A stretch of DNA of 64,000 nucleotides from Pelagibacteraceae bacterium AG-426-M19 (GTDB lineage Bacteria; Pseudomonadota; Alphaproteobacteria; Pelagibacterales; Pelagibacteraceae), in contig QCNW01000003.1 of the NCBI GenBank assembly GCA_003210025.1, forward strand, positions 80,769 to 144,768, in the 5' to 3' direction. Positions 1-8,746 of this stretch are shown here, piece after piece (the stretch's first letter is position 1; the number at the start of each line of letters is the position of its first letter). The notes beneath the pieces were generated by a model that saw only the letters and a list, made by a program, of their open reading frames with translations, had not been told where the DNA came from and did no database searches. Position numbers and translations under genes: made by a program.

Positions 1-706
1 GAAAACCTAAATTTTTCAAATTTCTATGTTTAAAATCATGCTTCTCTCTTGGTTCATCACCAATAACAATTGCTTTCCAATCTGGGTGTTTATTTAAAAC
101 ACCAATAATTGCTTCTCCAAATATATCATAACCTTTGGAAATATTTAATTTACCAACAAATAAAATTATTTTTTTTTTGTTTTTGAAATTAATTATTTTT
201 TTACTCGTTGATTGATTAATAACCTCAAGTTTGTTCGTAATATATTTTTTATTTAAACCTTTGGTAAATTGTTTTAAAGTCCAATTGCTATTAAAAATTA
301 TTTTTTTTGTTTTATCGTATAGATTGATTCTTTCATTTGTAGTTTTTGCCAATTTCATTTCAAGTGGATTATTGTGAAAATATAAAACAATATTTTTATT
401 TTTCTTATAAATAGAGTTTATGTATTCAGGTCTATTATGAATTTCAATTAAATTTGATTTTTTTATTTTTTCTTCATCCAGAAATTTTTTTACATAAGCT
501 TTACTACTGCTTCTAAAAAAAAATTTTGTAAATTTTAGATTAGTATAATTTGTTAATAATTTTTTTTTAAATGAAGTATTTCCAAATACTTGAATATTTT
601 TTTTGTACTTACTTAGTTTGATTGTATCATTTAAAAAAAGAGAAACTGCACCTGCGTAATCAGGAGTAAAATCTTCTTTATATGGAAGTAGAATTGAGAT
701 TTTCAT
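1..706 (-). CDS. Glycosyltransferase family 4-like protein (3' end beyond window)
   Basis: An uninterrupted frame reads leftward from an ATG at 706 off the window edge, giving about 235 residues starting MKISILLPYKEDFTPDYAGA. The opening strand followed by a Tyr-Ala-Gly-Ala stretch, and the later IILFVGKLNISKGYDIFGEA segment, resemble GT-B retaining glycosyltransferases of family 4, where a VGRL/VGKL-xxxKG motif opens the nucleotide-sugar domain. The conserved EX7E region would lie outside the window. Family members build lipopolysaccharide or capsule, but the acceptor and sugar cannot be told. The start overlaps the stop of the GIY-YIG gene by 4 bp, so the two may be cotranscribed. Confidence 0.75.
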   Translation of the reverse strand, partial: MKISILLPYKEDFTPDYAGAVSLFLNDTIKLSKYKKNIQVFGNTSFKKKLLTNYTNLKFTKFFFRSSSKAYVKKFLDEEKIKKSNLIEIHNRPEYINSIYKKNKNIVLYFHNNPLEMKLAKTTNERINLYDKTKKIIFNSNWTLKQFTKGLNKKYITNKLEVINQSTSKKIINFKNKKKIILFVGKLNISKGYDIFGEAIIGVLNKHPDWKAIVIGDEPREKHDFKHRNLKNLGF

Positions 707-957
707 ATATAAAAATTAGATTTTAATTTTTTTCTAAGCTTGTAGTTTTTTTTAAGTTTATATTCTTCTTTCATGGCCTTAGATTTTGAATCATAACTTG
801 CACTATAGGCCATTATCCATTTTCTACCTCTAGTAAATTTTGCTCCTTTAGAAGCATTATGTTTGGACAATCTCTTCTTTAAATTGTTAGTATATCCAAC
901 GTAGCTAAGATATTTCTGTTTATTTTTAGATATAATTAAATAAACAAAGTATTTCAT
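703..957 (-). CDS. GIY-YIG nuclease-domain protein (UPF0213/YhbQ-like)
   Basis: This 84-residue protein is a single GIY-YIG domain. The first strand reads YFVYLIISK and the second YVGYTNNLKKRLSKHN, matching the usual YVYIL...YIGYT pattern with the Arg of the first helix. KGAKFTRGRKW and a distal Glu (MKEEYKLKK) follow, as in the stand-alone UPF0213 family. These small proteins are common in bacteria, and their cellular role and substrate are mostly unknown; DNA binding or cleavage is inferred from the fold. The gene starts 2 bp from the tRNA-Glu 3' end and overlaps the next gene by 4 bp. Confidence 0.85.
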   Translation of the reverse strand: MKYFVYLIISKNKQKYLSYVGYTNNLKKRLSKHNASKGAKFTRGRKWIMAYSASYDSKSKAMKEEYKLKKNYKLRKKLKSNFYI

Positions 958-959
958 TA

Positions 960-1034
960 TGGCGGTCCCTAGGGGAATCGAACCCCTCTTTCATGGATGA
1001 AAACCATGTGTCCTAACCGATAGACGAAGGGACC
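960..1034 (-). tRNA. tRNA-Glu (anticodon UUC)
   Basis: Read leftward from 1034, the sequence folds as a complete cloverleaf. It has a GGTCCCT acceptor strand paired near the 3' end, a D arm, a TTTTCAT anticodon loop with UUC at its centre, a GGTTCGATTCC T arm, and an encoded CCA at 962-960. The total is 75 nt. The GIY-YIG gene follows immediately. Confidence 0.96.
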
Positions 1035-1069
1035 AGAGATGGAGTTTCTATTGCAATTATTAAAAATAA

Positions 1070-2014
1070 TCAAGCTATAGGTTCCTCACTTTTTATAATT
1101 TCTATTGTTGATTCTTTGTGTGTGACAAGAGTTTCTGTAATAAATTTTGTATTTTCTTTTTTTACGGCTGCAATCATTTCAGTATTGGTAATACCTGTCG
1201 CACAAAAAATACTATCACCTTTGACAATTTCATTTAACTCATATTTTTTATTTAGGTCAGATATTCCCATTTTTTTTGCTCTAGCTTTATCTTGATCAGT
1301 TGCAAATAAAAATCTTCCCTGAAATTTACATCCATAAGCATCTAAAGCTGCTGCAGAGATTACTCCCTCGGGACCCCCTCCAATGCCTAAAAATAAGTCT
1401 ATTTTATACTTATTATCAGTAACTAAAAGAGCACCACAAATATCACCATCTGAAATTAGTTTTAAATTTACATTTAATGATTTTAATTCTTCAATAATCT
1501 CTTTATGTCTTGGTCTATCAAGAATACAAACTGTAATTTCATTAATATTTTTATTTTTAGATTCTGCAATATTGGAAATATTTTTTTTTATAGGATAATC
1601 CAAATCGGTAGCATCAAATGGTACATCTTTACCAACTGCAATTTTATTCATATAGGTTTCTGGAGCATTAAATAAATTTCCTTTATCTGAAATTGCTAAA
1701 ACTGATATTGCTCCCGGAATATTTTTTGCTGCAAAGTTTGTTCCTTCAAGAGGGTCTACCGCTATATCCAAGTTTGGACCATTACCCTTTCCAAGTTTTT
1801 CTCCTATATATAACATTGGAGCTTCATCTAATTCTCCTTCACCTATCACTACTTCTCCATTAATTTCTAGATTGTTTAAATCATTTCTCATTGAATCTGT
1901 GGCAGCTTTATCAGCTAATTTTTTATCCCCTTTACCAAGATATTGGTAACAACTAATAGCTGCTCTTGAAGTAACTTTAACAAGTGAGTTGATCAAATCT
2001 TTGTTTAAAGACAT
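1070..2014 (-). CDS. glpX: Fructose-1,6-bisphosphatase, class II (GlpX)
   Basis: The 314-residue protein has the class II FBPase signatures: IGEGELDEAPM at residues 57-67 and the metal and substrate motif DPLEGT at 87-92, with a GGGPEG loop later. It hydrolyses fructose 1,6-bisphosphate to fructose 6-phosphate in gluconeogenesis, using a divalent metal in the cytoplasm. Length is normal for the family (about 320). Some class II enzymes also act on sedoheptulose 1,7-bisphosphate. The start overlaps the stop of the SbmA-like gene by 1 bp. Confidence 0.95.
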   Translation of the reverse strand: MSLNKDLINSLVKVTSRAAISCYQYLGKGDKKLADKAATDSMRNDLNNLEINGEVVIGEGELDEAPMLYIGEKLGKGNGPNLDIAVDPLEGTNFAAKNIPGAISVLAISDKGNLFNAPETYMNKIAVGKDVPFDATDLDYPIKKNISNIAESKNKNINEITVCILDRPRHKEIIEELKSLNVNLKLISDGDICGALLVTDNKYKIDLFLGIGGGPEGVISAAALDAYGCKFQGRFLFATDQDKARAKKMGISDLNKKYELNEIVKGDSIFCATGITNTEMIAAVKKENTKFITETLVTHKESTIEIIKSEEPIA

Positions 2015-3012
2015 TAAATATTTTCAAAAGTGGATTCTTCTGAATTATATTTCAATCTAGCCTCAAATTCACTTAATCTTTTCCAAACTGAAATCAATTC
2101 CACTATAGTAGACCAGCTTCTAACCAAGTATTGTAATGAATTTTCAACCCTTCCAAATGCTCTGGTTATCTGTTGAACAAAGCCTAATGTTATCGCACCT
2201 GATACTATAGTTGGTGCTAAAGCTAAATATGGAACAATTACCATTCCTTGAAAATAACTCCATTTAACAGCATTAAAATATAAGTAGTGAAAATACGATT
2301 TATAGTGAATGCCTCTTACTCTATCATATAATTGACCTATAGTAGGTGGAGCCGCTCTTATTGGATCGTCTTCACCATGAACTAATTCTTTTCTATAACC
2401 AGCTTCCTCTTTTTGAATATCATATTCTATACCAGGCAATTTAATACCTACAGCTGCTAATAAAACTGTTCCTCCTAGTGCAGATATTATTGCAACCCAA
2501 ACTAAAGCATGATCAACCTCTCCAATCCATGGGAGTACATCGACTTGTTTAGATAATCCCCATAATATAGGAAGGAAGGCTACTAAAGTCATTATACTAT
2601 CCAGAAGTCCAACACCAAGGCCCTCCATTATTCTTGCAAATTTTAAAGTATCTTCTTGAACTCTCTGCGAGGCCCCTTCAGTTAAACGAGCTTTTAGCCA
2701 TTGAGAATGATAATATTCAGCCATTGAAGTTCTCCACCTAAATACCCAATGCGAAACAAAGAAACCTGTAACAATAGCAATTATAATCCAAAGACCCGCA
2801 ACTTTTGCAAATGTAAATAAATATCCAATAAATTCAGTTTCAGTTACAGATCCAGGTTCTGTTAGAGCTTTTTGAAGCGTATCGTAAAATTCACCAAACC
2901 ATTCATTAATTTTTACATCTAATTGGACTTGATACCAAGTCGAAACTAATATGAAGATTGATCCAAATATACTCCATCCATACCATTTTTTTTCTGTAAA
3001 AAATTTAAACAT
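2014..3012 (-). CDS. SbmA/BacA-family inner-membrane transporter
   Basis: This 332-residue integral membrane protein has hydrophobic spans near residues 13-30, 70-90, 135-155, 168-190 and 255-275, interleaved with conserved segments such as YDTLQKAL, FRWRTSMAEYY and RVENSLQYLVRSWSTIVEL. These are characteristic of the SbmA/BacA family, which resembles the membrane half of ABC exporters but lacks an ATPase domain. Family members import proline-rich peptides, bleomycin-type drugs and other peptides using the proton gradient. The natural substrate here is unknown. It sits between glpX and the NDUFS4-like gene with 1-bp overlaps on both sides. Confidence 0.85.
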   Translation of the reverse strand: MFKFFTEKKWYGWSIFGSIFILVSTWYQVQLDVKINEWFGEFYDTLQKALTEPGSVTETEFIGYLFTFAKVAGLWIIIAIVTGFFVSHWVFRWRTSMAEYYHSQWLKARLTEGASQRVQEDTLKFARIMEGLGVGLLDSIMTLVAFLPILWGLSKQVDVLPWIGEVDHALVWVAIISALGGTVLLAAVGIKLPGIEYDIQKEEAGYRKELVHGEDDPIRAAPPTIGQLYDRVRGIHYKSYFHYLYFNAVKWSYFQGMVIVPYLALAPTIVSGAITLGFVQQITRAFGRVENSLQYLVRSWSTIVELISVWKRLSEFEARLKYNSEESTFENI

Positions 3013-3293
3013 TATTTTATAAAATTATCAGCGTAAGATTTTAAAGTAATTTTTCTTTTATTTGGTTCTATTACTTCAAAATCAATATTATTTTTTTTTG
3101 CATATTCTATTGCTAATTCTTTTGAAGAAAACTCTAATTTTAATTCACCATAAGTATCAGTAGAACTCTCCCACCCCATTAAAGGATTAGTACCTGGGTC
3201 TTCAGTAATATACTCAATAATCCATTTATCAAATTTTTTTAATCCTGATTGCATGGCAGTTTTAGATGGTTTATAAATTTTTGCTTTTTTCAT
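3012..3293 (-). CDS. NDUFS4-like complex I accessory protein (ETC_C1_NDUFS4 family)
   Basis: The 93-residue protein carries the family pattern: AKIYKPSKTAMQSG, then W..EY (KWIIEYI), then NPLMGWESSTDTYGEL and a C-terminal KSYADNF. In mitochondria NDUFS4 is the 18-kDa accessory subunit of NADH:ubiquinone oxidoreductase that stabilises the N module. Alphaproteobacteria are the bacteria known to carry it. A role at the complex I periphery is inferred from family, since no nuo genes lie nearby. It begins 3 bp from the tRNA-Pro 3' end. Confidence 0.88.
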   Translation of the reverse strand: MKKAKIYKPSKTAMQSGLKKFDKWIIEYITEDPGTNPLMGWESSTDTYGELKLEFSSKELAIEYAKKNNIDFEVIEPNKRKITLKSYADNFIK

Positions 3294-3296
3294 AAA

Positions 3297-3373
3297 TGGT
3301 CGGGGTGGTAGGATTCGAACCTACGGCCCCTTGGTCCCAAACCAAGTGCGCTACCAGGCTGCGCTACACCCCG
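3297..3373 (-). tRNA. tRNA-Pro (anticodon UGG)
   Basis: Read leftward from 3373, a 77-nt cloverleaf includes an encoded ACCA end at 3300-3297. The acceptor CGGGGTG pairs with CACCCCG, the anticodon arm is CTTGG-TTTGGGA-CCAAG with UGG, and the T arm is GGTTCGAATCC. Confidence 0.96.
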
Positions 3374-3468
3374 AATGCAGTACTAATACAGTAGATAAAA
3401 AAAATTTCAAAGTATATTAATCACTATTTAAAAGGAAATTTTATAAAATTTACTATATATAAGTATCT

Positions 3469-3963
3469 ATGATCATTGAATGTCCAGCTTGTTCTAAAAA
3501 GTTCAATATTGATGAAAAGTTAATTCCAAACGAAGGTAGACTTTTAAAGTGCGGCAATTGCGAACATACATGGTTTTTTAAAAAGGAAGAAAATATAAAA
3601 GTAGAGGCTAAAACCACAATAGTTAGAGAAATAGAAGAAAATGAAACAGAAATTAATATAGAGCCAGTTAAAGAACCTATAAAACAAAAGAAAAAAATAA
3701 AAAAAAAAATTATAAAAAAAACTTCAACAAGCGAAAGTACATCAAAAGAGTTGGTATCTATTGATAAAAATTCAGTCTCAAAAGAAAACAATATTATAAA
3801 AAAAATATTTCTAATATTTATTTCAATTATTGCATTTATTTTACTTATAGATACTTTTAAAAATCAAATATCTGTAATATTCCCAGGCATATTAAATTTG
3901 TCAGATAGTCTGTATCTGGTAATAAATGACTTGAAATTATTTATTAAAGATTTACTCAGGTAA
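3469..3963 (+). CDS. Zinc-ribbon, single-pass membrane protein (MJ0042-type finger)
   Basis: The protein has 164 residues. It opens with a CPAC...CGNC zinc ribbon (MIIECPACSKKFNIDEKLIP, then LKCGNCEHTW), the MJ0042/zinc_ribbon_5 pattern common in alphaproteobacteria. A long acidic-then-lysine-rich linker follows, and then one hydrophobic helix near residues 110-130. This arrangement suggests a cytoplasmic zinc ribbon tethered to the membrane. The function is unknown. It ends 1 bp before nhaA. Confidence 0.75.
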   Translation: MIIECPACSKKFNIDEKLIPNEGRLLKCGNCEHTWFFKKEENIKVEAKTTIVREIEENETEINIEPVKEPIKQKKKIKKKIIKKTSTSESTSKELVSIDKNSVSKENNIIKKIFLIFISIIAFILLIDTFKNQISVIFPGILNLSDSLYLVINDLKLFIKDLLR

Positions 3964-3964
3964 A

Positions 3965-5137
3965 ATGATTCAGATAATTACAAAACCATTTAGGTGGTTT
4001 TTTAAACTTGAAGCTGCTAGTGGTCTAGTTTTACTTTTTGCAGCGATAATTGCTTTAATTGTAAGTAATTCTAATTTGTCTGAATTATATTTTTCTACAT
4101 TGAATAAATATTTGTTTTTAGGAATAAATAATTTTGGTTTAAAATTATCTGTCTTACACTGGATAAATGACGCATTAATGGCAATATTTTTTTTCTTTGT
4201 AACATTAGAAATTAAAAGAGAATTCTTACAAGGCGAACTTTCAAATATAAAACAAGCTCTTCTTCCAATTATAGCTGCGGTTGGAGGAATGTTAGTACCA
4301 GCATTATTTTATGTTTTTATTAATTTTGGAGATAGTGAAACAATGAATGGTTGGGCTATTCCATCTGCTACTGATATTGCATTTTCTTTAGGTGTACTTT
4401 CTCTATTAGGAAAAAGAGTTCCATTATCTTTAAAAGTTTTTTTAACTGCTTTAGCTATTATAGATGACCTAGGAGCAATAGTAATTATTGCATTATTCTA
4501 TTCAGGTGACTTGAGTATTAAATATTTAACCTTAATGCTATTAGCCTTTATTGTTCTTCTAGTAATAAATAAATTCAATATAAAGAAATTTTTACCTTAT
4601 TTAATAGTGGGAATATTTCTTTGGGATTTTACTCACAATTCTGGAATTCATGCAACAATAGCTGGTGTTTTGCTAGCAATGACTATACCTCATAGAAAAA
4701 AAGATAAAGATTTTTCACTGCTAATAAAAATTGAACATGCAATAAGTCCTTACGTTGCTTTTGGTATTATGCCGTTATTTGCTTTTGCAAATGCTGGTGT
4801 TTCATTAGAAGGTTTATCTTTTGCATCTTTACTAGATAAAGTACCATTAGGAATTTTATTAGGATTATTTGTTGGTAAACAATTGGGAGTATTTGTGTTT
4901 TCATATATTTCAATAAAAATGAAAATAGCTCAGATGCCTAATAACTCTAACTGGTTCAATTTTTACGGTGTAGGTGTTTTAACAGGTATTGGGTTTACAA
5001 TGAGCTTATTTGTTGGAAATTTGGCTTTTGTTGAAAACATGCAATACATGGATGGAGTTAAAATTGGAGTTTTAACTGGGTCATTATTATCCACTTTATT
5101 TGGTTACTTCTTAATACTACTTACACCAAATAAATAA
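3965..5137 (+). CDS. nhaA: Na+/H+ antiporter NhaA
   Basis: The 390-residue, about 12-helix membrane protein matches NhaA along its length. The sodium-binding aspartates are present: D137 in PSATDIAF and the pair D167-D168 in AIIDDLGA, corresponding to E. coli D133, D163 and D164. NhaA exports Na+ in exchange for protons, which suits a marine cell. It follows the zinc-ribbon gene by 1 bp and precedes the peroxidase by 7 bp, so the three probably form one transcript. Confidence 0.97.
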   Translation: MIQIITKPFRWFFKLEAASGLVLLFAAIIALIVSNSNLSELYFSTLNKYLFLGINNFGLKLSVLHWINDALMAIFFFFVTLEIKREFLQGELSNIKQALLPIIAAVGGMLVPALFYVFINFGDSETMNGWAIPSATDIAFSLGVLSLLGKRVPLSLKVFLTALAIIDDLGAIVIIALFYSGDLSIKYLTLMLLAFIVLLVINKFNIKKFLPYLIVGIFLWDFTHNSGIHATIAGVLLAMTIPHRKKDKDFSLLIKIEHAISPYVAFGIMPLFAFANAGVSLEGLSFASLLDKVPLGILLGLFVGKQLGVFVFSYISIKMKIAQMPNNSNWFNFYGVGVLTGIGFTMSLFVGNLAFVENMQYMDGVKIGVLTGSLLSTLFGYFLILLTPNK

Positions 5138-5144
5138 GTAGATT

Positions 5145-5690
5145 ATGAAGAAATTAATAATAATAAGTCTTTCTATAATTATGTTTTTTTTTAAGAGTTC
5201 AGCTATGAGCAATAGTAAAAAAAGTTTTTATGATCTTGAAATAGAGAGTATTAGTGGAGAAATTATTAAATTAAATGAATATAAAAATAAAGTCATACTT
5301 ATAGTAAATACTGCCAGTTACTGTGGGTTTACAAAACAATATGAGGATCTCCAAGATTTGTGGGATAAATACAAGTCTAGAGGACTTATTGTTCTTGCAG
5401 TGCCCTCAGACTCTTTCAATCAAGAAAAAAAAACCAATAGTGAGGTAAAAGAATTTTGTGATGTAAATTTTGACATAAATTTTCCTTTAACAGCTATTAC
5501 AGAGGTAAAAGGAAGAAATGCTCATGAGATTTTTAAGTGGGCAGAAAATAATTTTGGTAAATCTGCAATTCCTAAGTGGAATTTTCATAAAATTTTGATC
5601 AATAAACAGGGAAATGTAGAAGAAACATATGCTTCTTTTACAAAACCCACATCAAATAAAATTATAAATAGAATTGAAGAAATATTATAG
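5145..5690 (+). CDS. Exported glutathione peroxidase-family protein
   Basis: The 181-residue protein starts with a hydrophobic signal-like segment (residues 1-21) and continues as a thioredoxin-fold GPx. The peroxidatic Cys is C60 in NTASYCGFT, and the C-terminal WNFHKILI strand is conserved. The motif that carries the catalytic Gln in canonical enzymes (CNQF) reads VPSDSF here, as in other bacterial GPx variants that use thioredoxin-like partners. It reduces hydroperoxides, probably at the cell envelope if the leader is real. The 3' end overlaps the convergent metallo-hydrolase by 6 bp. Confidence 0.88.
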   Translation: MKKLIIISLSIIMFFFKSSAMSNSKKSFYDLEIESISGEIIKLNEYKNKVILIVNTASYCGFTKQYEDLQDLWDKYKSRGLIVLAVPSDSFNQEKKTNSEVKEFCDVNFDINFPLTAITEVKGRNAHEIFKWAENNFGKSAIPKWNFHKILINKQGNVEETYASFTKPTSNKIINRIEEIL

Positions 5691-6461
5691 TTCTATAGTT
5701 AAACCATCATGTGCTGGTATTACATTTTTAGGTATAACTTTCTTTAACTGATTATAATCTAAAACCGGTGATAAATTTGAAAGAATAGCTTTTTTTGGTT
5801 TAAAAAGCTTAATAAAATATAAAGATTTTTCTAAATTAAAGTGTGATGGATGAAAATTGTACCACAGACAGTCAATTATCAAATACTTTAGATTTTTAAA
5901 ATAAGAGTAATCTTTTTTGTAAATATCACTTACATCAGTAATATATGCAAGTTTATCGTCAATTATAAAACAATTAGATTTAACTGCACCATGTTCAACT
6001 ACGATAGACTTAAATCTTACATTTTTATTGTTATGTTTGATGAAGGAATTTTTTTTTAATTTATCTAATTTTAAAGTAGCTGGATATTCACTTGAGTAGC
6101 TTTTAAAACAATAAGAAAAACTTTCTTTCAGATGTTTAGATGTTGGGTTATCTGCAAAAACATTTACCTGTTTTCTGCTATTGATAAAAAAAGATCTTAA
6201 ATCATTGATACCATGAGTTTGGTCAGCATGCATATGTGAGTAGTATACTTTATCAATTTTTTTAATATTATGACGTAACAATTGTTGTCTTAAGTCAGGT
6301 GATGTATCAATTAAAATATTTTCATTAGATGTTTTAATAAGTGCAGAACATCTTGTTCTATAATTTTTTTTATTTTTTGGATCACAATTTCCAAAAAAAC
6401 CATCAGGTCTTGGCACACCCATAGAGCTTCCACAACCTAATATTATAAATTTTATACTCAT
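5685..6461 (-). CDS. MBL-fold metal-dependent hydrolase (PhnP-like)
   Basis: The 258-residue metallo-beta-lactamase-fold protein has the metal motif SHMHADQTHG near residues 74-83 and an N-terminal GCGSSMGVPRPD loop. A DVSD metal ligand segment and a C-terminal AHDG follow. It resembles the PhnP/YcbX-like phosphodiesterase branch. Its position directly after tatD in the metG-tatD-MBL order is conserved in alphaproteobacteria, but the substrate is unknown there. The start overlaps the tatD stop by 1 bp. Confidence 0.85.
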   Translation of the reverse strand: MSIKFIILGCGSSMGVPRPDGFFGNCDPKNKKNYRTRCSALIKTSNENILIDTSPDLRQQLLRHNIKKIDKVYYSHMHADQTHGINDLRSFFINSRKQVNVFADNPTSKHLKESFSYCFKSYSSEYPATLKLDKLKKNSFIKHNNKNVRFKSIVVEHGAVKSNCFIIDDKLAYITDVSDIYKKDYSYFKNLKYLIIDCLWYNFHPSHFNLEKSLYFIKLFKPKKAILSNLSPVLDYNQLKKVIPKNVIPAHDGLTIEL

Positions 6462-7222
6462 TATTGAAAAAATAATCTTTCAAAATTATCGTTTGTAATA
6501 GTTTCTAATTCTTCAAAGGTTATTGATTTTAATTCTGAAAGTTTTTCCAATGTATATTTAATAAAAGAAGGTTCATTTTTTTTACCTCTCATTGGTATAG
6601 GTGCTAAAAAAGGACTATCTGTTTCAATTAAAATTTTATCATTTTCTATCATTTTAAATGTTTCTTGAAGATCATTACTATTTTTAAAAGTAATTATTCC
6701 ACTAGCAGAAAAATATGCATTTAATGACATCATTTTTTTAGCAAACTCTTTTGAACCTGTAAAACAGTGCATAAGAATTTTAATATCACTATTTTTATAT
6801 CTATTTAAAATATCAAAAGTTTCTGTTTCGGCACTTCTAGAATGAACTATTAAAGGATAATTTAGTTCAATAGAGGCCTCTATATGTGTCTCAAAACTTT
6901 CAATCTGATCATCTTTATGACTATTTTCATAATAGAAATCTAATCCTGTCTCTCCTACTCCAATTATTTTTTTGAATTTATTAGCAGTTTCAACAATAAA
7001 TTTTTTATCCATCTTATCATTGCTAGATTCATGAGGATGAATTCCTATACTTCCATAAATTATTTCATCAAGATTTATAATTTTTTTAATATTTTCAAAA
7101 CTTTTCGAATTAGTTGAAATAGTTAAAATTTTCTTTAATCCATTTTCCTTAGCACGTTCAATAACATTGTTGATATTCGAATAAAGAGGTTCGTGATCAA
7201 GATGACAATGCGAATCTATCAT
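6461..7222 (-). CDS. tatD: TatD-family metal-dependent deoxyribonuclease
   Basis: This 253-residue TIM-barrel amidohydrolase-like protein begins with the metal motif MIDSHCHLD. It also has GETGLDFYY (metal-binding Glu), PLIVHSR, LMHCFTG and ETDSPFLAP, the full TatD set. TatD enzymes are 3'-5' exonucleases linked to DNA repair and oxidative damage. The gene overlaps the metG stop by 4 bp. Confidence 0.94.
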   Translation of the reverse strand: MIDSHCHLDHEPLYSNINNVIERAKENGLKKILTISTNSKSFENIKKIINLDEIIYGSIGIHPHESSNDKMDKKFIVETANKFKKIIGVGETGLDFYYENSHKDDQIESFETHIEASIELNYPLIVHSRSAETETFDILNRYKNSDIKILMHCFTGSKEFAKKMMSLNAYFSASGIITFKNSNDLQETFKMIENDKILIETDSPFLAPIPMRGKKNEPSFIKYTLEKLSELKSITFEELETITNDNFERLFFQ

Positions 7223-8746
7223 TTTTCAATTTTTTTAAACAAAATATCTAATTTATTTATTTTTAAATCTTTTTTTAAAATTTCATTATTATCAATTGAT
7301 TTAAAATCAATAGATTTTTCAGTTTCATTAAAAACTTTTAGCACTTTTATTGATGTTTCTGGCATTACTGGATAAAGCAAGATAGTAATTTTTCTAATTA
7401 ATTCTAATGCAGTATAAACAATAGTATTTAACCTTAATCTATCATCTTTCTTCTTCCAAGGTTCCTGATCATTAAAATATTTATTTGCCGCAAACAATCT
7501 GTCAACAATAAAACTCATGTATTGGTTTATGTCTTGATTATCTATAAATAATCTTATTTTATCTATATTATTTAGTGGTTTCAAAATTTTTAAATCTTCA
7601 TCGGTAAATTTATGATCTGGTACTAATGATGAACAATTTTTTTCAGCAAAAGAAAGAACTCTTTGGCATAGGTTTCCAAAATTATTTGCCAAATCACTAT
7701 TAATACAATTTTCTAGTTTTTCTTCAGAAATATTTCCGTCATTACCAAAAGAAACTTCTTTTAGTAAATAATATCTTAATGGATCTAGACCATAAGTATT
7801 TATTATTTCTAATGGATCTAAAATATTTCCTTTTGATTTTGACATTTTTTCATTGCCAGAAAGGATCCATCCATGACCGTATACTCTTTTTGGCGGTTCT
7901 ATTTTTGCAGCTAACAAAAATGCTGGCCAATAAATAGCATGAAATCTTAGTATGTCTTTACCAATAATATGTAAATCTGCAGGCCAAAAATTTTTATATA
8001 ATTCATTATTTTCATCAGGATATTTTAAAGAACTTAAATAATTTGTTAATGCATCTAACCACACATAAACTACATGATTTTCATCACTTGGTACTTTTAC
8101 ACCCCAAGAAAATGTTTTTCTACTAACAGATAAATCTTTTAAGCCACTTTTAACAAAGCTAATTACTTCATTTCTCCTACTTTCAGGTAATATAAAATTT
8201 TTGTTTTTTTCATAAAAATCTAGTAACGGTTTTTCCCATTCCGAAAGTTTAAAAAAAAACGATTCTTCTTCAACCCATTCAACACCGGAACCAGATGATT
8301 TAGCAACTTTTAAACCATCTTTTTCCTCAACTTCATCTTCATTATAAAAAGCCTCATCTGATACAGAATACCAACCTGAATATTTTGATAAAAAAATTTG
8401 CTTATTTTTTTCAAGTATATTCCATAAATTTTGTACAGATACTTTATGTCTAACTTCTGTAGTCCTTATAAAATCAGTATTTGATAAGTTTAATGTTTTA
8501 GTTAAATCCTCGAACGTTTTGCTTATTTCATCACAAAAAAGATTTTGGATCCTTATTTAACTTTTCAGCAGATCTTTGTATTTTTAAACCATGCTCATCT
8601 GTGCCTGTTAAAAAATAGACATTAAAACCATCAATTTTTTTGAAACGAGCAAAAAAATCAGCAATTATACTTGAATATGCATGTCCCATATGAGGTTTTG
8701 CAGAAGGATAATAAATTGGCGTTGTTATATAATAATTTTTATTCAC
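7219..8746 (-). CDS. metG: Methionyl-tRNA synthetase, interrupted by a 1-nt frameshift
   Basis: Two frames together make one methionyl-tRNA synthetase. From ATG 8746 the first frame gives 71 residues with the HIGH-class segment KPHMGHAYSS, then stops at TGA 8533-8531. Skipping one T in the six-T run (plus-strand A6 at 8535-8540) moves reading into the frame that continues without a stop to 7219. That frame reads CDEISKTFEDL, later SGWYSVSDEA, VYVWLDALTNYL and the KMSKS motif of NEKMSKSKGN. The joined product of about 508 residues is a normal length for a MetG without the C-terminal EMAP domain. The enzyme charges initiator and elongator tRNA-Met and is essential. A sequencing or assembly slip is therefore likelier than true inactivation; slippage decoding is a remote alternative. 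Confidence 0.93.

Noticed and set aside
3453..3791. Reverse-strand frame over the zinc-ribbon gene
   Set aside because: It is a low-complexity Phe/Ser/Ile shadow of the lysine-rich linker on the forward strand; the forward frame has zinc-ribbon cysteines.
7219..8530. A separate gene starting at 8064 downstream of a short metG-like gene
   Set aside because: The frame extends upstream to 8535 with MetG sequence throughout, so both parts are one gene with a frameshift.
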